From positions 62,001-126,000 of the forward strand of contig NZ_JANUGW010000008.1 in NCBI RefSeq assembly GCF_024753285.1: a stretch of 64,000 bases of DNA, given 5' to 3'. Of the stretch, positions 1-9,065 are shown in pieces. The stretch comes from Massilia pinisoli. GTDB taxonomy: Bacteria; Pseudomonadota; Gammaproteobacteria; Burkholderiales; Burkholderiaceae_D. The notes under the pieces were generated by a model. It had not been told where the DNA came from and did no database searches. It worked only from the letters and a program-made list of their open reading frames with translations. Numbering within the stretch: position 1 is the stretch's first letter; the number at the start of each line of letters is the position of its first letter. The position numbers and the translations under genes are program-made.

Positions 1-339
1 ATAGTCGTCCTGAGCGACGCTGGTGGCGCCGAACGTGTTCGTCTCGATGATGTCGGCGCCCGCGGCCAGGTAGCGCTCGTGGATTTCCTGGATGATCTGC
101 GGCTGCGTCAGGTTCAGCAACTCGTTGTTGCCCTTGACGAACAATTCACGCGCGCCGCTGTCGGCGGGCGCGGTGAAATCGATGAAGCGCCCGGCGGGGC
201 CGCCGCGATACGCCTGCTCGTCCAATTTATATTGCTGGATGATCGTGCCCATCGCGCCGTCCAGGATCAGGATGCGGCGGGCGAGCGCTTCGCGCAGCTG
301 GGCTTCGACGGGGGACATGGCGTGGACGGCGGTGTTCAT
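1..339 (-). CDS. metH: Methionine synthase, N-terminal part (runs off the window)
   Basis: Cobalamin-dependent methionine synthase transfers a methyl group from 5-methyltetrahydrofolate to homocysteine. Only the first 113 codons are present, all from the homocysteine-binding barrel: LDGAMGT at about residue 22, [11 protein letters not shown] at about 66, and [12 protein letters not shown] near the edge. The start at 339 follows an AGGAAAG ribosome-binding site at good spacing. A perfect TATAAT lies about 50 bases upstream. The protein continues to the left of base 1, so I cannot tell whether this is full-length MetH or the split two-gene form found in some betaproteobacteria. Confidence 0.92.
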   Translation of the reverse strand, partial: MNTAVHAMSPVEAQLREALARRILILDGAMGTIIQQYKLDEQAYRGGPAGRFIDFTAPADSGARELFVKGNNELLNLTQPQIIQEIHERYLAAGADIIETNTFGATSVAQDDY

Positions 340-387
340 CGTAGGGCTTTCCTGAGAGCGGCTGGATAAATGTGAGGCGGGTCTGTG

Positions 388-393
388 ATTATA
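388..393 (-). promoter_or_regulatory. Candidate -10 box for metH
   Basis: The minus strand reads TATAAT here, about 50 bases before the metH start. No convincing -35 hexamer lies 16-18 bases upstream, so the promoter may need an activator. The wider gap 340-664 holds this box, the inverted repeat at 473-511 and nothing that matches a cobalamin, SAM or SAH riboswitch. Confidence 0.4.
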
Positions 394-472
394 CCGTTAC
401 TGGCCGAGTTTGTTCCCGGTGCGGCCGAAGGACTCGGGTTCGCTCAAAATCGGACGCCGCTGTAAAGACGTT

Positions 473-515
473 TGTAACGCAATGTATCAAACGTCGCATT
501 GTTACACTGCGATAC
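473..515. repeat. Overlapping inverted repeats between metH and the BrnA-like gene
   Basis: TGTAACGCAATG at 473-484 is mirrored by CATTGTTACA at 497-506, with two extra bases in the left arm. An interleaved pair GTATC (484-488) and GATAC (511-515) lies in the same AT-rich patch. The position between two divergent genes fits an operator or a transcript hairpin. I do not recognise the cognate regulator. Confidence 0.45.
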
Positions 516-664
516 AAATTGCCGCATATTAGCAATTTCCCGGATACATACAGGGACGACAATTAACTTCATGAAATCGCCGTTGGCGCGGTTTCAGGAT
601 AAATCCTTGTCCAATCAACGGAATGCGTGGACCGTCGCTCCGCCGCCAAAATGGGAAGATTGCA

Positions 665-898
665 ATGAACAAAGAATACGTCGCCGAGTGGGACCAGCCA
701 GCCGCCCGCACCGAAGACACCGCTGCGGCCAAGTCGCACGCCGTTGCCGGCGTCAAGCAGATCGTCACGATCCGCCTCGACGTCGACATGCTGGAATGGT
801 TCAAATCGGCAGGTCCGGGCTACCAGACCCGCATCAACCAGGTCCTGCGCGAATACATGGAAGCGAATCGCGTGCGTGCTCAAGGCGAGCAGCACTGA
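665..898 (+). CDS. BrnA-like antitoxin, no toxin gene adjacent
   Basis: A 77-residue protein. Residues 32-67 contain VTIRLDVDMLEWFK followed by GPGYQTRINQVLREYM, the ribbon-helix-helix pattern typical of BrnA family antitoxins, which bind DNA as dimers and autoregulate the brnTB operon. The start at 665 follows GGGAAG; an in-frame ATG at 623 would add 14 residues unlike the family. A BrnT toxin normally lies immediately upstream, but upstream there is only the metH intergenic gap, and downstream comes a terminator and the convergent fmt. It is therefore an orphan antitoxin or a solitary regulator. Family call from pattern recognition. Confidence 0.75.
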   Translation: MNKEYVAEWDQPAARTEDTAAAKSHAVAGVKQIVTIRLDVDMLEWFKSAGPGYQTRINQVLREYMEANRVRAQGEQH

Positions 899-1011
899 TC
901 GTTGCATGACGATGGCCGGGGCACAGCGCCCCGCGGGCCCGATGGCCTGAAGCCCGTACGGGATGCCATCAGGAGCAAACGCTCCGACAACAGATAGACG
1001 AGACGGAAAAC

Positions 1012-1048
1012 AGAAGGGCATCACCGGCAACGCCGCTGATGCCCTTCT
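1012..1048. terminator. Bidirectional terminator between the BrnA-like gene and fmt
   Basis: A perfect 12-bp inverted repeat, AGAAGGGCATCA at 1012-1023 and its complement at 1037-1048, with a 13-base loop. T-rich sequence follows on the plus strand (TTCTTTATT), and a TGTTTT run follows on the minus strand, which suits the two convergent genes. Confidence 0.8.
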
Positions 1049-1066
1049 TTATTATGTTGACGTCGG

Positions 1067-2029
1067 TTACGCGAACGCGAGGCCGTCGAACGAAAACCCT
1101 TTCAGGAATTCGGCCGCCGCCAGGCGCTTGCCGCCCGGCTTTTGCAATTCCGTCAAGCGGAGCGCACCCGCGCCGCACGCGACGACGATGCCCTGGCCGT
1201 CGGCCTGCAATACCTGGCCCGGCCGGCCGCTGCCGTCGACAGGTTGCGCCTGCCAGATCTTGACCGTCGTCGACCCCGCCTGGCCATGCGCACCCGGGAA
1301 CGGGTTGAACGCGCGCACCTTGCGTGCCAGCTCGGCAGCCGGGAGGTTCCAGTCCAGCTTCGCTTCTTCCTTGCCGATCTTGGCGGCGTACGTCACGCCT
1401 TCCTCCGGCTGGGGCACGGCTTCCAGGCGGCCCTGCGCCATATCCTTCAGCGTCGCGACGATCATGCGGCCGCCGAGAGCCGCCAGCTTGTCGTGCAGGC
1501 TGCCCGTCGTGTCCTTATCGTCGATGGCGATGCGCTCGATGAGCAGCATCGGGCCCGTGTCCAGGCCTTCTTCCATTTCCATGATCGTGACGCCCGTCTC
1601 CGCATCGCCCGCTTCGATCGCGCGATGGATCGGCGCGGCGCCCCGCCAGCGGGGCAGGATGGAGCCGTGGATATTGATGCAGGGCTTGATGTCGAGGGTG
1701 GAGCGGGGCAGGATCAGGCCGTACGCGGCCACGACCATGACGTCGTAGTCGGTGGCGAGCAGGCGTTCGTGCGCGGCCTGGGCTTCGCTCGCGCGCTGCG
1801 GATCCTTCGCGTCCATGCGCAGCGACAGCGGCTGCAGCACGTCGATGCCGTGCGCGACGGCGACCTGTTTGACGGCCGACGCCTGCAACTGCATGCCGCG
1901 GCCGGCCGGGCGGTCCGGCTGCGTGAGCACGAGCGGCACGGTGAAACCCGCGTCGAGCAGGGCGCGCAGCGCGACGGCCGCGAATTCCGGCGTACCGGCG
2001 AAAACGACCCGCATGTTCGCGTCGCTCAT
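1067..2029 (-). CDS. fmt: Methionyl-tRNA formyltransferase
   Basis: Adds a formyl group from 10-formyltetrahydrofolate to initiator Met-tRNA in the cytoplasm. 320 residues, normal for the family. The formyltransferase fold starts with [13 protein letters not shown], and the substrate region reads [16 protein letters not shown], carrying the catalytic Asn and His, followed by the [16 protein letters not shown] segment. The C-terminal OB-like domain follows. The start at 2029 overlaps the def stop as ATGA, which suggests translational coupling; an alternative ATG at 2014 gives the shorter start MRVVF. It forms a two-gene operon with def. Confidence 0.97.
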   Translation of the reverse strand: MSDANMRVVFAGTPEFAAVALRALLDAGFTVPLVLTQPDRPAGRGMQLQASAVKQVAVAHGIDVLQPLSLRMDAKDPQRASEAQAAHERLLATDYDVMVVAAYGLILPRSTLDIKPCINIHGSILPRWRGAAPIHRAIEAGDAETGVTIMEMEEGLDTGPMLLIERIAIDDKDTTGSLHDKLAALGGRMIVATLKDMAQGRLEAVPQPEEGVTYAAKIGKEEAKLDWNLPAAELARKVRAFNPFPGAHGQAGSTTVKIWQAQPVDGSGRPGQVLQADGQGIVVACGAGALRLTELQKPGGKRLAAAEFLKGFSFDGLAFA

Positions 2030-2553
2030 GCGCGGCGGGCCGAAGAACGCTGCATGTCGCGCTCTTCCTTCTGCAGCTTCGTCTTGATGCGGTTGCGCTT
2101 CAGCGGCGACAGGTATTCCACGAAGACCTTGCCCATCAAGTGGTCCATCTCGTGCTGGATGCACACGGCCAGCAGGCCGTCCGCCTCGAGCTCGAACGGC
2201 TTGTTGAACTGGTCGACGGCGCGCACCTTGACGCGCGAGGGACGCTCGACGCCGTCATAAATGCCCGGCACCGAGAGGCAACCTTCGTCGTAGACTTGCT
2301 TGTCCGGGCTGGACCAGACGATTTCCGGGTTGACGAAGACGAGCAGGTCGTCCTTGGTCTCGGTCACGTCGATGACGACGACGCGCTCGTGCACGTCGAC
2401 CTGCGTGGCGGCCAGGCCGACGCCCGGTGCGTCGTACATGGTCTCGGCCATGTCCGCCACCAGCTTGTGGAGGCGGTCGCCGAATTCGGTGACCGGCTTG
2501 GCGACCTTGTGCAGGCGCGGATCGGGGTAGCGGAGGATGTTCAGTAAGGCCAT
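2026..2553 (-). CDS. def: Peptide deformylase
   Basis: Removes the formyl group from the N-terminal methionine of new proteins. 175 residues with all three family motifs: GVGLAATQ (44-51), EGCLS (90-94) and QHEMDH (133-138). The metal ligands are Cys92, His134 and His138, and Glu135 is the catalytic acid. The start at 2553 gives [11 protein letters not shown], the usual beginning; an in-frame ATG at 2616 adds residues unlike the family. It is first in the def-fmt operon, so it is made together with the enzyme that installs the group it removes. Confidence 0.97.
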   Translation of the reverse strand: MALLNILRYPDPRLHKVAKPVTEFGDRLHKLVADMAETMYDAPGVGLAATQVDVHERVVVIDVTETKDDLLVFVNPEIVWSSPDKQVYDEGCLSVPGIYDGVERPSRVKVRAVDQFNKPFELEADGLLAVCIQHEMDHLMGKVFVEYLSPLKRNRIKTKLQKEERDMQRSSARRA

Positions 2554-2803
2554 GGCGATGTGTTCAAAGTCGGTCAATAATCGGTATATTGGGTTGCGCA
2601 GACATAAACGCAACACGCCGCCCCCGCTGCCGGGTGCGGTTTGTCTTGCTAGTTCAGGGATTTCTCGGCAGAATTTGATTCAGTAAGGCAACTCTTGCGA
2701 CACTTCAAGATCCGCTACGCGGTCGAAGAGTCGTCTGTTTCCTGCTGTGTTGCCGGCCGAGGCGGCGTAGCACCCGTGCCGATAGGCACTTTAGGACTCT
2801 CCA

Positions 2804-3916
2804 ATGAAAAATTTTAGCACAGGCGCCGCTCGGTCGCTCGTCATCCGCGCCGCCGCCGCAGGCGTGTTCGCCGTTCTTGCGATGCCCGTCCAGGCTGCCG
2901 TCGACTGCGCGTTCCGCCCGAACGCCCCGGACCAGCACGTTGTCGTCAAGCGCGATACCTTGTGGGACATTTCCGGCACCTTCCTCGAGCATCCGTGGTG
3001 CTGGCCGCAGGTGTGGGGAATGAACCGCGACGAGATCCGGAATCCGCACTGGATCTATCCCGGTCAGATCGTGTATTTCGACCGCGCCCATGGCCGCCTC
3101 ACCTTGAACAAGCCTGGCGCGGGCGCCGACGCGGGCCAGCCGCCCCTCGTGCGTTTGTCGCCCCAGGTGCGGACGGAGGGCGTGGACGCCAACAACGCGG
3201 TGCCGGCCATCCCGTCGGGCGTGATCGAACCGTTCCTGACCCAGCCGCTCGTCGTCGAGCCGCAGGCGCTGGCGGCCGCGCCGCGCATCGTCGCCGCGGC
3301 CGAAGACCGCCTGTACCTGGGCGAGGGCGACCGCATCTATGTCCGCGGCGCGCTCGATGGTGCGTCCAGCTTCCAGGTGTTCCGTCCGGGCAAGGAGTTG
3401 CGCGATCCGGATACGAACCAGGTCGTCGCCCACGAAGCTACGTACATCGGCACCGCGCGCCTCGTGAAGGCGGCGGGACCGGGCACGGACGTCCACACAT
3501 TCGTCGTCACCCGTTCCGACAAGGAAATGGGCGTCGGCGACCGCCTGCTGCCCGTGCCGCCCACGCCCGTGCGCAACTACGTGCCCCACGCGCCTGCGCG
3601 GGCGGTGGCGGCGCGCGTGATGGCGCTGCCGACGGAATCGAATTTCGCTTCGCAGAACCAGGTCGTGACTGTCAACCGGGGCACGCTTGACGGACTCGAT
3701 GTCGGCTCCGTGCTGCAGCTTTATCATCTGGGGCAGACCGTGACGGACCCGGAAAGCAAAGGCTTCCTCGGGTTCGGCAAGGCCAAACTGAAGCTCCCGG
3801 ACGAGCAATACGGCGACCTGTTCATCTTCCGGGTTTTCGACCACGTCGCGTACGGCCTGGTCATGCGGACGACGGGGCCTGTGCAGATCGGCGACGTCGC
3901 ACGATCACCGGAGTAA
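2804..3916 (+). CDS. Secreted LysM peptidoglycan-binding protein
   Basis: 370 residues. An N-terminal signal peptide (cleavage near VQA-AVD, about residue 32) is followed by a LysM-type region at about 45-95 with VVVKRDTLWDISG and HWIYPGQIVYF. The long remainder has no domain I can name. LysM binds peptidoglycan, so the protein probably acts in the periplasm. It starts the LysM-dprA-smg run and is divergent from def-fmt. A LysM gene next to dprA is a common arrangement in Burkholderiales; whether it has a role in DNA uptake is unknown. The dprA ribosome-binding site overlaps its stop codon. Confidence 0.85.
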   Translation: MKNFSTGAARSLVIRAAAAGVFAVLAMPVQAAVDCAFRPNAPDQHVVVKRDTLWDISGTFLEHPWCWPQVWGMNRDEIRNPHWIYPGQIVYFDRAHGRLTLNKPGAGADAGQPPLVRLSPQVRTEGVDANNAVPAIPSGVIEPFLTQPLVVEPQALAAAPRIVAAAEDRLYLGEGDRIYVRGALDGASSFQVFRPGKELRDPDTNQVVAHEATYIGTARLVKAAGPGTDVHTFVVTRSDKEMGVGDRLLPVPPTPVRNYVPHAPARAVAARVMALPTESNFASQNQVVTVNRGTLDGLDVGSVLQLYHLGQTVTDPESKGFLGFGKAKLKLPDEQYGDLFIFRVFDHVAYGLVMRTTGPVQIGDVARSPE

Positions 3917-3923
3917 CCCCACC

Positions 3924-5114
3924 GTGCAGGACACGGACCTCACCGCGGTACCTGCACTGTCATCCTCCCCGGCGCGGCTGGCCGCCTGGTTGCGGCTCGA
4001 GCGCTGCGCCGGCATCGGCCCGCGCACGGCGGCCGCGCTGCTGGGCGTCTTCGGGAGCCCCGGCGCCATTTTCGCCGCCGACTTCGCCGCACTGGCCGCC
4101 CACGTGACACCCGCCCAGGCGCGCGCGCTGCTGCAGCCGCCCGCCGACGCGACGCGCCGCTTGCTGGACGCCACCTTGGCCTGGCTCGGCCAACCCGGCC
4201 ACGGCGTCCTCGCGCTGGGCGAGCCCGGCTATCCCGAGCTGCTGTCCCACATTCCCGATCCGCCGCTGCTCCTCTATATTAGAGGCCGCGCAGCGCTGCT
4301 GGCCGGGCCCAGCCTCGCCATCGTCGGCAGCCGCAATGCCAGCGTGCAGGGCAGGATGAATGCGCAAGCGTTTGCGGAGAGCCTGTCCGCGGCCGGGCTG
4401 TGCATCGTGTCCGGGCTCGCGCTGGGGATCGATGCCGCTGCGCACGAGGGCGCGCTGCGGTGCGTCGGCGGCACCGTCGCCGTCGTCGGCACGGGGCCGG
4501 ACATCGTCTACCCGGCCCGCAACCGCGCGCTGGGCGAGCGCATCGCCGTGGACGGCTGCATCGTCAGCGAATATCCCGTCGGTACGCCGCCCGTTCCGGG
4601 CAATTTCCCGCGGCGCAACCGGATCATCAGCGGCCTCGCGGCCGGCGTGCTCGTCGTCGAGGCGGCCGCGCAGTCCGGCTCGCTGATCACGGCGCGCCAG
4701 GCGGCCGAGCAGGGCCGCGACGTGTTCGCCATCCCCGGCTCGATCCACGCGGCGCTGGCCAAGGGGTGCCATTGCCTGATCCGTGAAGGCGCGAAGCTCG
4801 TCGACACGGCGCAGGACGTGCTGGAAGCGCTCGCGTCCTCCCCGCTGCTGGCCGCCCGGACAGTGTTCTCACCCGCATCAGATATTTACTTAACGGATAT
4901 GTATAACGATAACAATCCCACTGCGGGTTTTGGCACGCCCGCGGATCGCGCGTTGCTGGATGCCCTCGGCCACGACCCCGTCGACATCGATGCATTGCTG
5001 GCCCGGCTCGGCTGTCCCCCAGGAGAACTCAGTGCGCAGCTGCTCGTTCTGGAGCTGGCGGGGCGCATTGAACGGCTGCCGGGCGGGCTCGTGCAGAGAA
5101 TATTCAAGCGATAA
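3924..5114 (+). CDS. dprA: DNA-processing protein DprA (Smf)
   Basis: 396 residues. DprA binds incoming single-stranded DNA during natural transformation and loads RecA on it. It starts with GTG at 3924; GGAG overlapping the stop of the LysM gene is the ribosome-binding site. The order is an N-terminal helical region (about 1-85), the Rossmann-like DprA core with IVGSRNAS (about residue 132), SGLALGID and PRRNRIISGLA, and a C-terminal winged-helix-like domain (about 330-396). The stretch 4860-4920 encoding the linker before the winged helix is noticeably AT-rich against its surroundings. Competence genes other than this are not in the window. Confidence 0.95.
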   Translation: MQDTDLTAVPALSSSPARLAAWLRLERCAGIGPRTAAALLGVFGSPGAIFAADFAALAAHVTPAQARALLQPPADATRRLLDATLAWLGQPGHGVLALGEPGYPELLSHIPDPPLLLYIRGRAALLAGPSLAIVGSRNASVQGRMNAQAFAESLSAAGLCIVSGLALGIDAAAHEGALRCVGGTVAVVGTGPDIVYPARNRALGERIAVDGCIVSEYPVGTPPVPGNFPRRNRIISGLAAGVLVVEAAAQSGSLITARQAAEQGRDVFAIPGSIHAALAKGCHCLIREGAKLVDTAQDVLEALASSPLLAARTVFSPASDIYLTDMYNDNNPTAGFGTPADRALLDALGHDPVDIDALLARLGCPPGELSAQLLVLELAGRIERLPGGLVQRIFKR

Positions 5115-5236
5115 TTAGGGGCAAATATGCTGGCGAACCCGATAAGGCCGATAAACAACGATGATGTTTCCGAGGGGCAGTGGAGTACGTGACGCTCTTG
5201 TGCCGCAAGGAGCTTAGCTGCTACAGTAGCGTCACC

Positions 5237-5701
5237 ATGTTCGACATCCTAGTCTACCTCTACGAGACGTATTACCGTCCCGATGCCTGCCCTGAGCCGG
5301 CTGCCTTGGCACGCAAGCTGTCTGCCGTCGGTTTCGACGATGTCGAAATTTCCGAAGCGCTGGACTGGCTCAATGGCTTGACGGAAATGGCCGGTACCAC
5401 GAATCCCGCCCTCGAATCGAGCGGCACGCGCTTCTACATTGCCCAGGAACTCGACACGCTCGGCACCGCGGCCGTCGGCTTCATCCAGTTCCTCGAACTG
5501 GCCGGCCTGCTGACCGCGTCGCAGCGCGAGATCGTCATCGAACGCGCGCTGGCGCTGGACGAAGCGCCTGTCACGCTGGGCAAGCTGAAGATCATCGTCC
5601 TGATGCTCCTGTGGAGCCAAGGCAAGGAGCCGGATGCGCTGATGTTTGACGACCTGTTCGGGTCGGACGAGGAAGACGCCGCGCCGCGCCTGCTGCACTG
5701 A
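5237..5701 (+). CDS. smg: Smg family protein (DUF494)
   Basis: 154 residues, the usual length of the Smg/DUF494 family. It begins [13 protein letters not shown], a hallmark of the family, and ends with an acidic [13 protein letters not shown] tail. An in-frame start at 5180 would add 19 residues that do not look like the family. The function is not established. It commonly follows dprA, as here, and precedes topoisomerase genes in betaproteobacteria. A strong terminator follows. Confidence 0.9.
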   Translation: MFDILVYLYETYYRPDACPEPAALARKLSAVGFDDVEISEALDWLNGLTEMAGTTNPALESSGTRFYIAQELDTLGTAAVGFIQFLELAGLLTASQREIVIERALALDEAPVTLGKLKIIVLMLLWSQGKEPDALMFDDLFGSDEEDAAPRLLH

Positions 5702-5724
5702 AGCGGTGCAAAAATACATCACGA

Positions 5725-5748
5725 ACGGGGCTGCGGCCCCGTTTTTTA
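5725..5748 (+). terminator. Rho-independent terminator after smg
   Basis: ACGGGGC at 5725-5731 pairs with GCCCCGT at 5736-5742 over a four-base loop, followed by TTTTTT. It closes the LysM-dprA-smg unit and separates it from topB. Confidence 0.9.
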
Positions 5749-5989
5749 TTGTGTTAGAGTAAGATTCAAGCGGTGTTTCTGGCCGGAAATGCAGAGTTGC
5801 ATCAACGATCACGCAGAGAGAGTCTACTTGCGGATTGCGCGGCAACCCGCTTATCATTGGCCGCTACTGTCGATCCGTTACCAATAAGCTAACAATAAGC
5901 TCGCGAGCGGCCGATATACCACGCCGCCCAAGCCAAGCGCTCATGTATGATGCGCGAGCCTAGCCAAGAACAAGTACGAGAAACCATAT

Positions 5990-8665
5990 ATGACCAAAGC
6001 CCTCATCATTGCCGAAAAACCCTCCGTGGCGAATGACATCGCCAAGGCGCTCGGCGGCTTTACGAAGCACGATGAGTATTTCGAATCCGACGAATACGTC
6101 CTGTCGTCCGCCGTCGGTCACCTGCTCGAGATCGCGGTGCCCGAGGAATACGACGTCAAGCGCGGCAAATGGAGTTTTACGCACCTGCCGATGATTCCGC
6201 CGTACTTCGCGCTGAATCCGATCGCGAAGACGGAGTCGCGCCTCAAGGTGCTGAACAAGCTGATCAAGCGCAAGGATGTCGACACCCTGATCAACGCATG
6301 CGACGCGGGCCGCGAAGGTGAGCTGATCTTCCGCTTGATCGCCCAGAACGCGAAGGCTAAACAAACCGTCAAGCGCCTGTGGCTGCAGTCGATGACGCCC
6401 AACGCGATCCGCGACGGCTTCGCCCACCTGCGTACCGACCAGGAAATGCTGCCGCTGGCCGACGCCGCGCGCTGCCGCTCGGAAGCCGACTGGCTGATCG
6501 GGATCAACGGCACCCGCGCGATGACCGCGTTCAACTCGAAGGAAGGCGGCTTCTACCTGACGACCGTCGGCCGCGTGCAGACGCCCACATTGTCGATCGT
6601 CGTCGAGCGCGAAGAGAAGATCAAGAAATTCGTGCCGCGCGACTATTGGGAAGTGCGTGCGGAATTCGGCTGCGCGGCCGGCGTGTACGAGGGGCGCTGG
6701 CTCGACACCAAGTTCAAGAAGGACGACACCGATCCGGAACGACGCGCCGAGCGCCTGTGGACCAAGGCCGATGCCGACGCGATCGTTGCTGCATGCACGG
6801 GCAAGCAGGGCACGGTCACCGAGGAATCGAAACCGACGACGTCGATGGCGCCCGCGCTGTTCGACCTGACGTCGCTGCAGCGCGAAGCCAACGGCCGCTT
6901 CGGCTTCTCCGCGAAGAACACGCTGGGCCTCGCGCAGGCGTTGTACGAAAAGCACAAGGTGCTGACCTATCCCCGTACGGATTCGCGCGCGCTGCCGGAA
7001 GACTACCTGAGCACCGTGCAGTCCACGCTGGAAGTATTGAAGGGCAACTCGAACTACTTGCCATTCGCCAAGCAGATCCTCGACAAGGGCTGGGTCAAGC
7101 CGAACAAGCGCATCTTCGACAACAGCAAGATCTCGGACCACTTTGCGATCATCCCGACCGGTGTCGTGCCGAAGAACCTGTCCGAGCCGGAACAGAAGCT
7201 GTACGACCTCGTCACGCGCCGCTTCATGGCCGTGTTCTTTCCGGCCGCGGAATTCCTCGTCACCACGCGCTTCACGGAAGTCGAAGGCCACCAGTTCAAG
7301 ACCGAGGGCAAGGTCATGACGAACCCCGGCTGGCTCGCCGTGTACGGCAAGGACACGACCGGTGACGACAAGGATGGTGCCAGCCTCGTGCCGGTGGCGA
7401 AGGGCGAGCAGGTGCAGACGGAGACGGTCACGGCCAACGGCCTCGTCACCAAGCCGCCCGCGCGCTACAACGAAGCGACGTTGCTGTCCGCGATGGAAGG
7501 CGCCGGCAAGCTCGTGGATTCCGACGAGCTGCGCGACGCCATGGCCGGCAAGGGCCTCGGCACGCCGGCCACGCGCGCCGCGATCATCGAAGGCTTGCTG
7601 ACGGAAAAATACCTGTTGCGCGAAGGGCGCGAGCTGATCCCGACCGCCAAGGCGTTCCAATTGATGACCCTGCTGCGCGGCCTCGGCGTGAACGAATTGA
7701 CGGCACCGGAGCTGACGGGCGAGTGGGAACACAAGCTGTCGCAGATGGAAAAAGGCCAGATTTCGCGCGAAGAGTTCATGCGCGAGATCGCCGAGATGAC
7801 CGAGATCATCGTCAAGCGCGCCAAGGAATACAACAACGACACGATTCCCGGCGAGTACGCGACGTTGCGCACGCCGTGCCCGAACTGCGGCGGCGTCGTC
7901 AAGGAAAACTACCGCCGCTTCGCCTGCACGAAGTGCGACTTCTCGATGAGCAAGGTGCCGGGCGGCCGCCAGTTCGAGATCGAGGAAGTCGAAGAATTGC
8001 TGGAGAAGCGCACGATCGGCCCGCTGCAGGGCTTCCGCTCGAAGATGGGCCGGCCGTTCGCCGCCATCCTGCGCATCGTGCGCGACGAGGACATCAAGAA
8101 CTTCAAGCTGGAATTCGACTTCGGCCAGGACCAGGACGAGGGCGAGGACGGCGAGGGCGTCGACTTCACGGGCCAGACGCCGCTCGGCCCGTGCCCGAAG
8201 TGCAACGGCAACGTCTACGAGATGGGCCTCGCTTACGTCTGCGAGCACACCGTCGCCAAGCCGAAGACGTGCGACTTCCGCAGCAGCCGCATCATCCTGC
8301 AGCAGGAAATCCTGCCCGAGCAGATGGCCAAGCTGCTGAACGAAGGCAAGACCGACCTGCTGCCGGGCTTCGTGTCGCAGCGTACGCGCCGCTCGTTCAA
8401 GGCCTTCCTCGTGCGCGGCAAGGACGGCAAGATCAGCTTCGAGTTCGAGGAGCGCAAGGCCAAGCCGGGCGCGAAAGCCAAGGATCAGGCCGACGAGGCC
8501 GAAAGCGGCGCGGAAGCCCCGGCCGCCAAGCCGGCCGCGCGCAAGGCCGCGGCGACGAAAACGGCCGCGAAACCTGCAGCCAAGGCGCCCGCCAAGGCGG
8601 CCGCCGCCCGCAAGGCGCCGGCCAAGCGCGCCGCGACCACGAAGAAGGCGACCGCAGGCGAATAA
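5990..8665 (+). CDS. topB: DNA topoisomerase III, with zinc-finger-like segments and basic tail
   Basis: Type IA topoisomerase that decatenates DNA through a single-strand break. 891 residues. The Toprim domain has LIIAEKPSVA and DAGREGE (105-111); the catalytic tyrosine is Tyr327 in TYPRTDSR. C-terminally there are two cysteine-rich segments, CPNCGG from residue 630 and CPKCNG from 735, which look like topoisomerase zinc fingers. Residues about 824-891 form an Ala/Lys/Pro tail with repeated AAKPAA-like units resembling histone H1-like proteins. The ribosome-binding site is weak (ACGAGAAACC). The gene is monocistronic, between two terminators. Confidence 0.95.
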   Translation: MTKALIIAEKPSVANDIAKALGGFTKHDEYFESDEYVLSSAVGHLLEIAVPEEYDVKRGKWSFTHLPMIPPYFALNPIAKTESRLKVLNKLIKRKDVDTLINACDAGREGELIFRLIAQNAKAKQTVKRLWLQSMTPNAIRDGFAHLRTDQEMLPLADAARCRSEADWLIGINGTRAMTAFNSKEGGFYLTTVGRVQTPTLSIVVEREEKIKKFVPRDYWEVRAEFGCAAGVYEGRWLDTKFKKDDTDPERRAERLWTKADADAIVAACTGKQGTVTEESKPTTSMAPALFDLTSLQREANGRFGFSAKNTLGLAQALYEKHKVLTYPRTDSRALPEDYLSTVQSTLEVLKGNSNYLPFAKQILDKGWVKPNKRIFDNSKISDHFAIIPTGVVPKNLSEPEQKLYDLVTRRFMAVFFPAAEFLVTTRFTEVEGHQFKTEGKVMTNPGWLAVYGKDTTGDDKDGASLVPVAKGEQVQTETVTANGLVTKPPARYNEATLLSAMEGAGKLVDSDELRDAMAGKGLGTPATRAAIIEGLLTEKYLLREGRELIPTAKAFQLMTLLRGLGVNELTAPELTGEWEHKLSQMEKGQISREEFMREIAEMTEIIVKRAKEYNNDTIPGEYATLRTPCPNCGGVVKENYRRFACTKCDFSMSKVPGGRQFEIEEVEELLEKRTIGPLQGFRSKMGRPFAAILRIVRDEDIKNFKLEFDFGQDQDEGEDGEGVDFTGQTPLGPCPKCNGNVYEMGLAYVCEHTVAKPKTCDFRSSRIILQQEILPEQMAKLLNEGKTDLLPGFVSQRTRRSFKAFLVRGKDGKISFEFEERKAKPGAKAKDQADEAESGAEAPAAKPAARKAAATKTAAKPAAKAPAKAAAARKAPAKRAATTKKATAGE

Positions 8666-8684
8666 GCTCGCTTGTCAGTTCATC

Positions 8685-8713
8685 AAAGCCGCGGCGCGTC
8701 CGCGGCTTTTTTT
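8685..8713 (+). terminator. Rho-independent terminator after topB
   Basis: AAAGCCGCGG (8685-8694) pairs with CCGCGGCTTT (8700-8709) across a five-base loop and continues into a T run. Confidence 0.9.
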
Positions 8714-8761
8714 CGTGCCGGCGCTCGGCACGCCGACGCCTGGACGCCGACGCCCGGACGC

Positions 8762-8792
8762 AAAAAAACCGCGATCCTTGCGGCATCGCGGC
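8762..8792 (-). terminator. Rho-independent terminator after the small antitoxin gene
   Basis: On the minus strand CCGCGAT (8769-8775) and ATCGCGG (8785-8791) form the stem and seven T residues follow. It closes the minus-strand run that contains the ABC exporter and the small antitoxin-like gene. Confidence 0.85.
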
Positions 8793-8812
8793 TCTTTATC
8801 GGTGTCGAACGC

Positions 8813-9019
8813 TTATTCGCGCCACTCGTCCTGCAGCGCGCGGATGGCGGCTTCGCCATTGCGGATGGCCTTCACGCGGCGCACGATCTCGTTATGCCAC
8901 GCTTCGTCGGCGTCCTGGTCGCCGTCGTCGCTGTCGACCAGTAGCAGGCGCATCAGCTCGTGCCTGTCCTCGGGGGACAGTTGCTGGATCTGGGCGGCCA
9001 GTTCGGCGACAGTGGACAT
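8813..9019 (-). CDS. Small addiction-module (Unstab_antitox-like) protein
   Basis: 68 residues starting MSTVAELAAQIQQLSPEDRHE, with a clear AGGAG ribosome-binding site before 9019. The C-terminal half, DEAWHNEIVRRVKAIRNGEA, resembles the putative addiction-module component family (PF09720), whose members usually pair with a RelE/ParE-type toxin. No toxin gene is present: downstream lies a terminator and upstream, 46 bases away, is the ABC permease-peptidase gene on the same strand. It may be a solitary antitoxin. Family assignment is by motif only. Confidence 0.65.
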   Translation of the reverse strand: MSTVAELAAQIQQLSPEDRHELMRLLLVDSDDGDQDADEAWHNEIVRRVKAIRNGEAAIRALQDEWRE

Positions 9020-9065
9020 GAAGTCTCTCCTAGCAGAGTATTGTGACCAGATCATAACGTGAAGT

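Noticed and set aside
340..664. Possible cobalamin, SAM or SAH riboswitch before metH
   Set aside because: The conserved B12-box and SAM/SAH riboswitch cores are not present; only inverted repeats and a -10 box are seen.
5960..8248. Open frame of about 760 codons antisense to topB
   Set aside because: Mirror frame of a strongly conserved enzyme, rich in Arg, Val and Leu with no motif.
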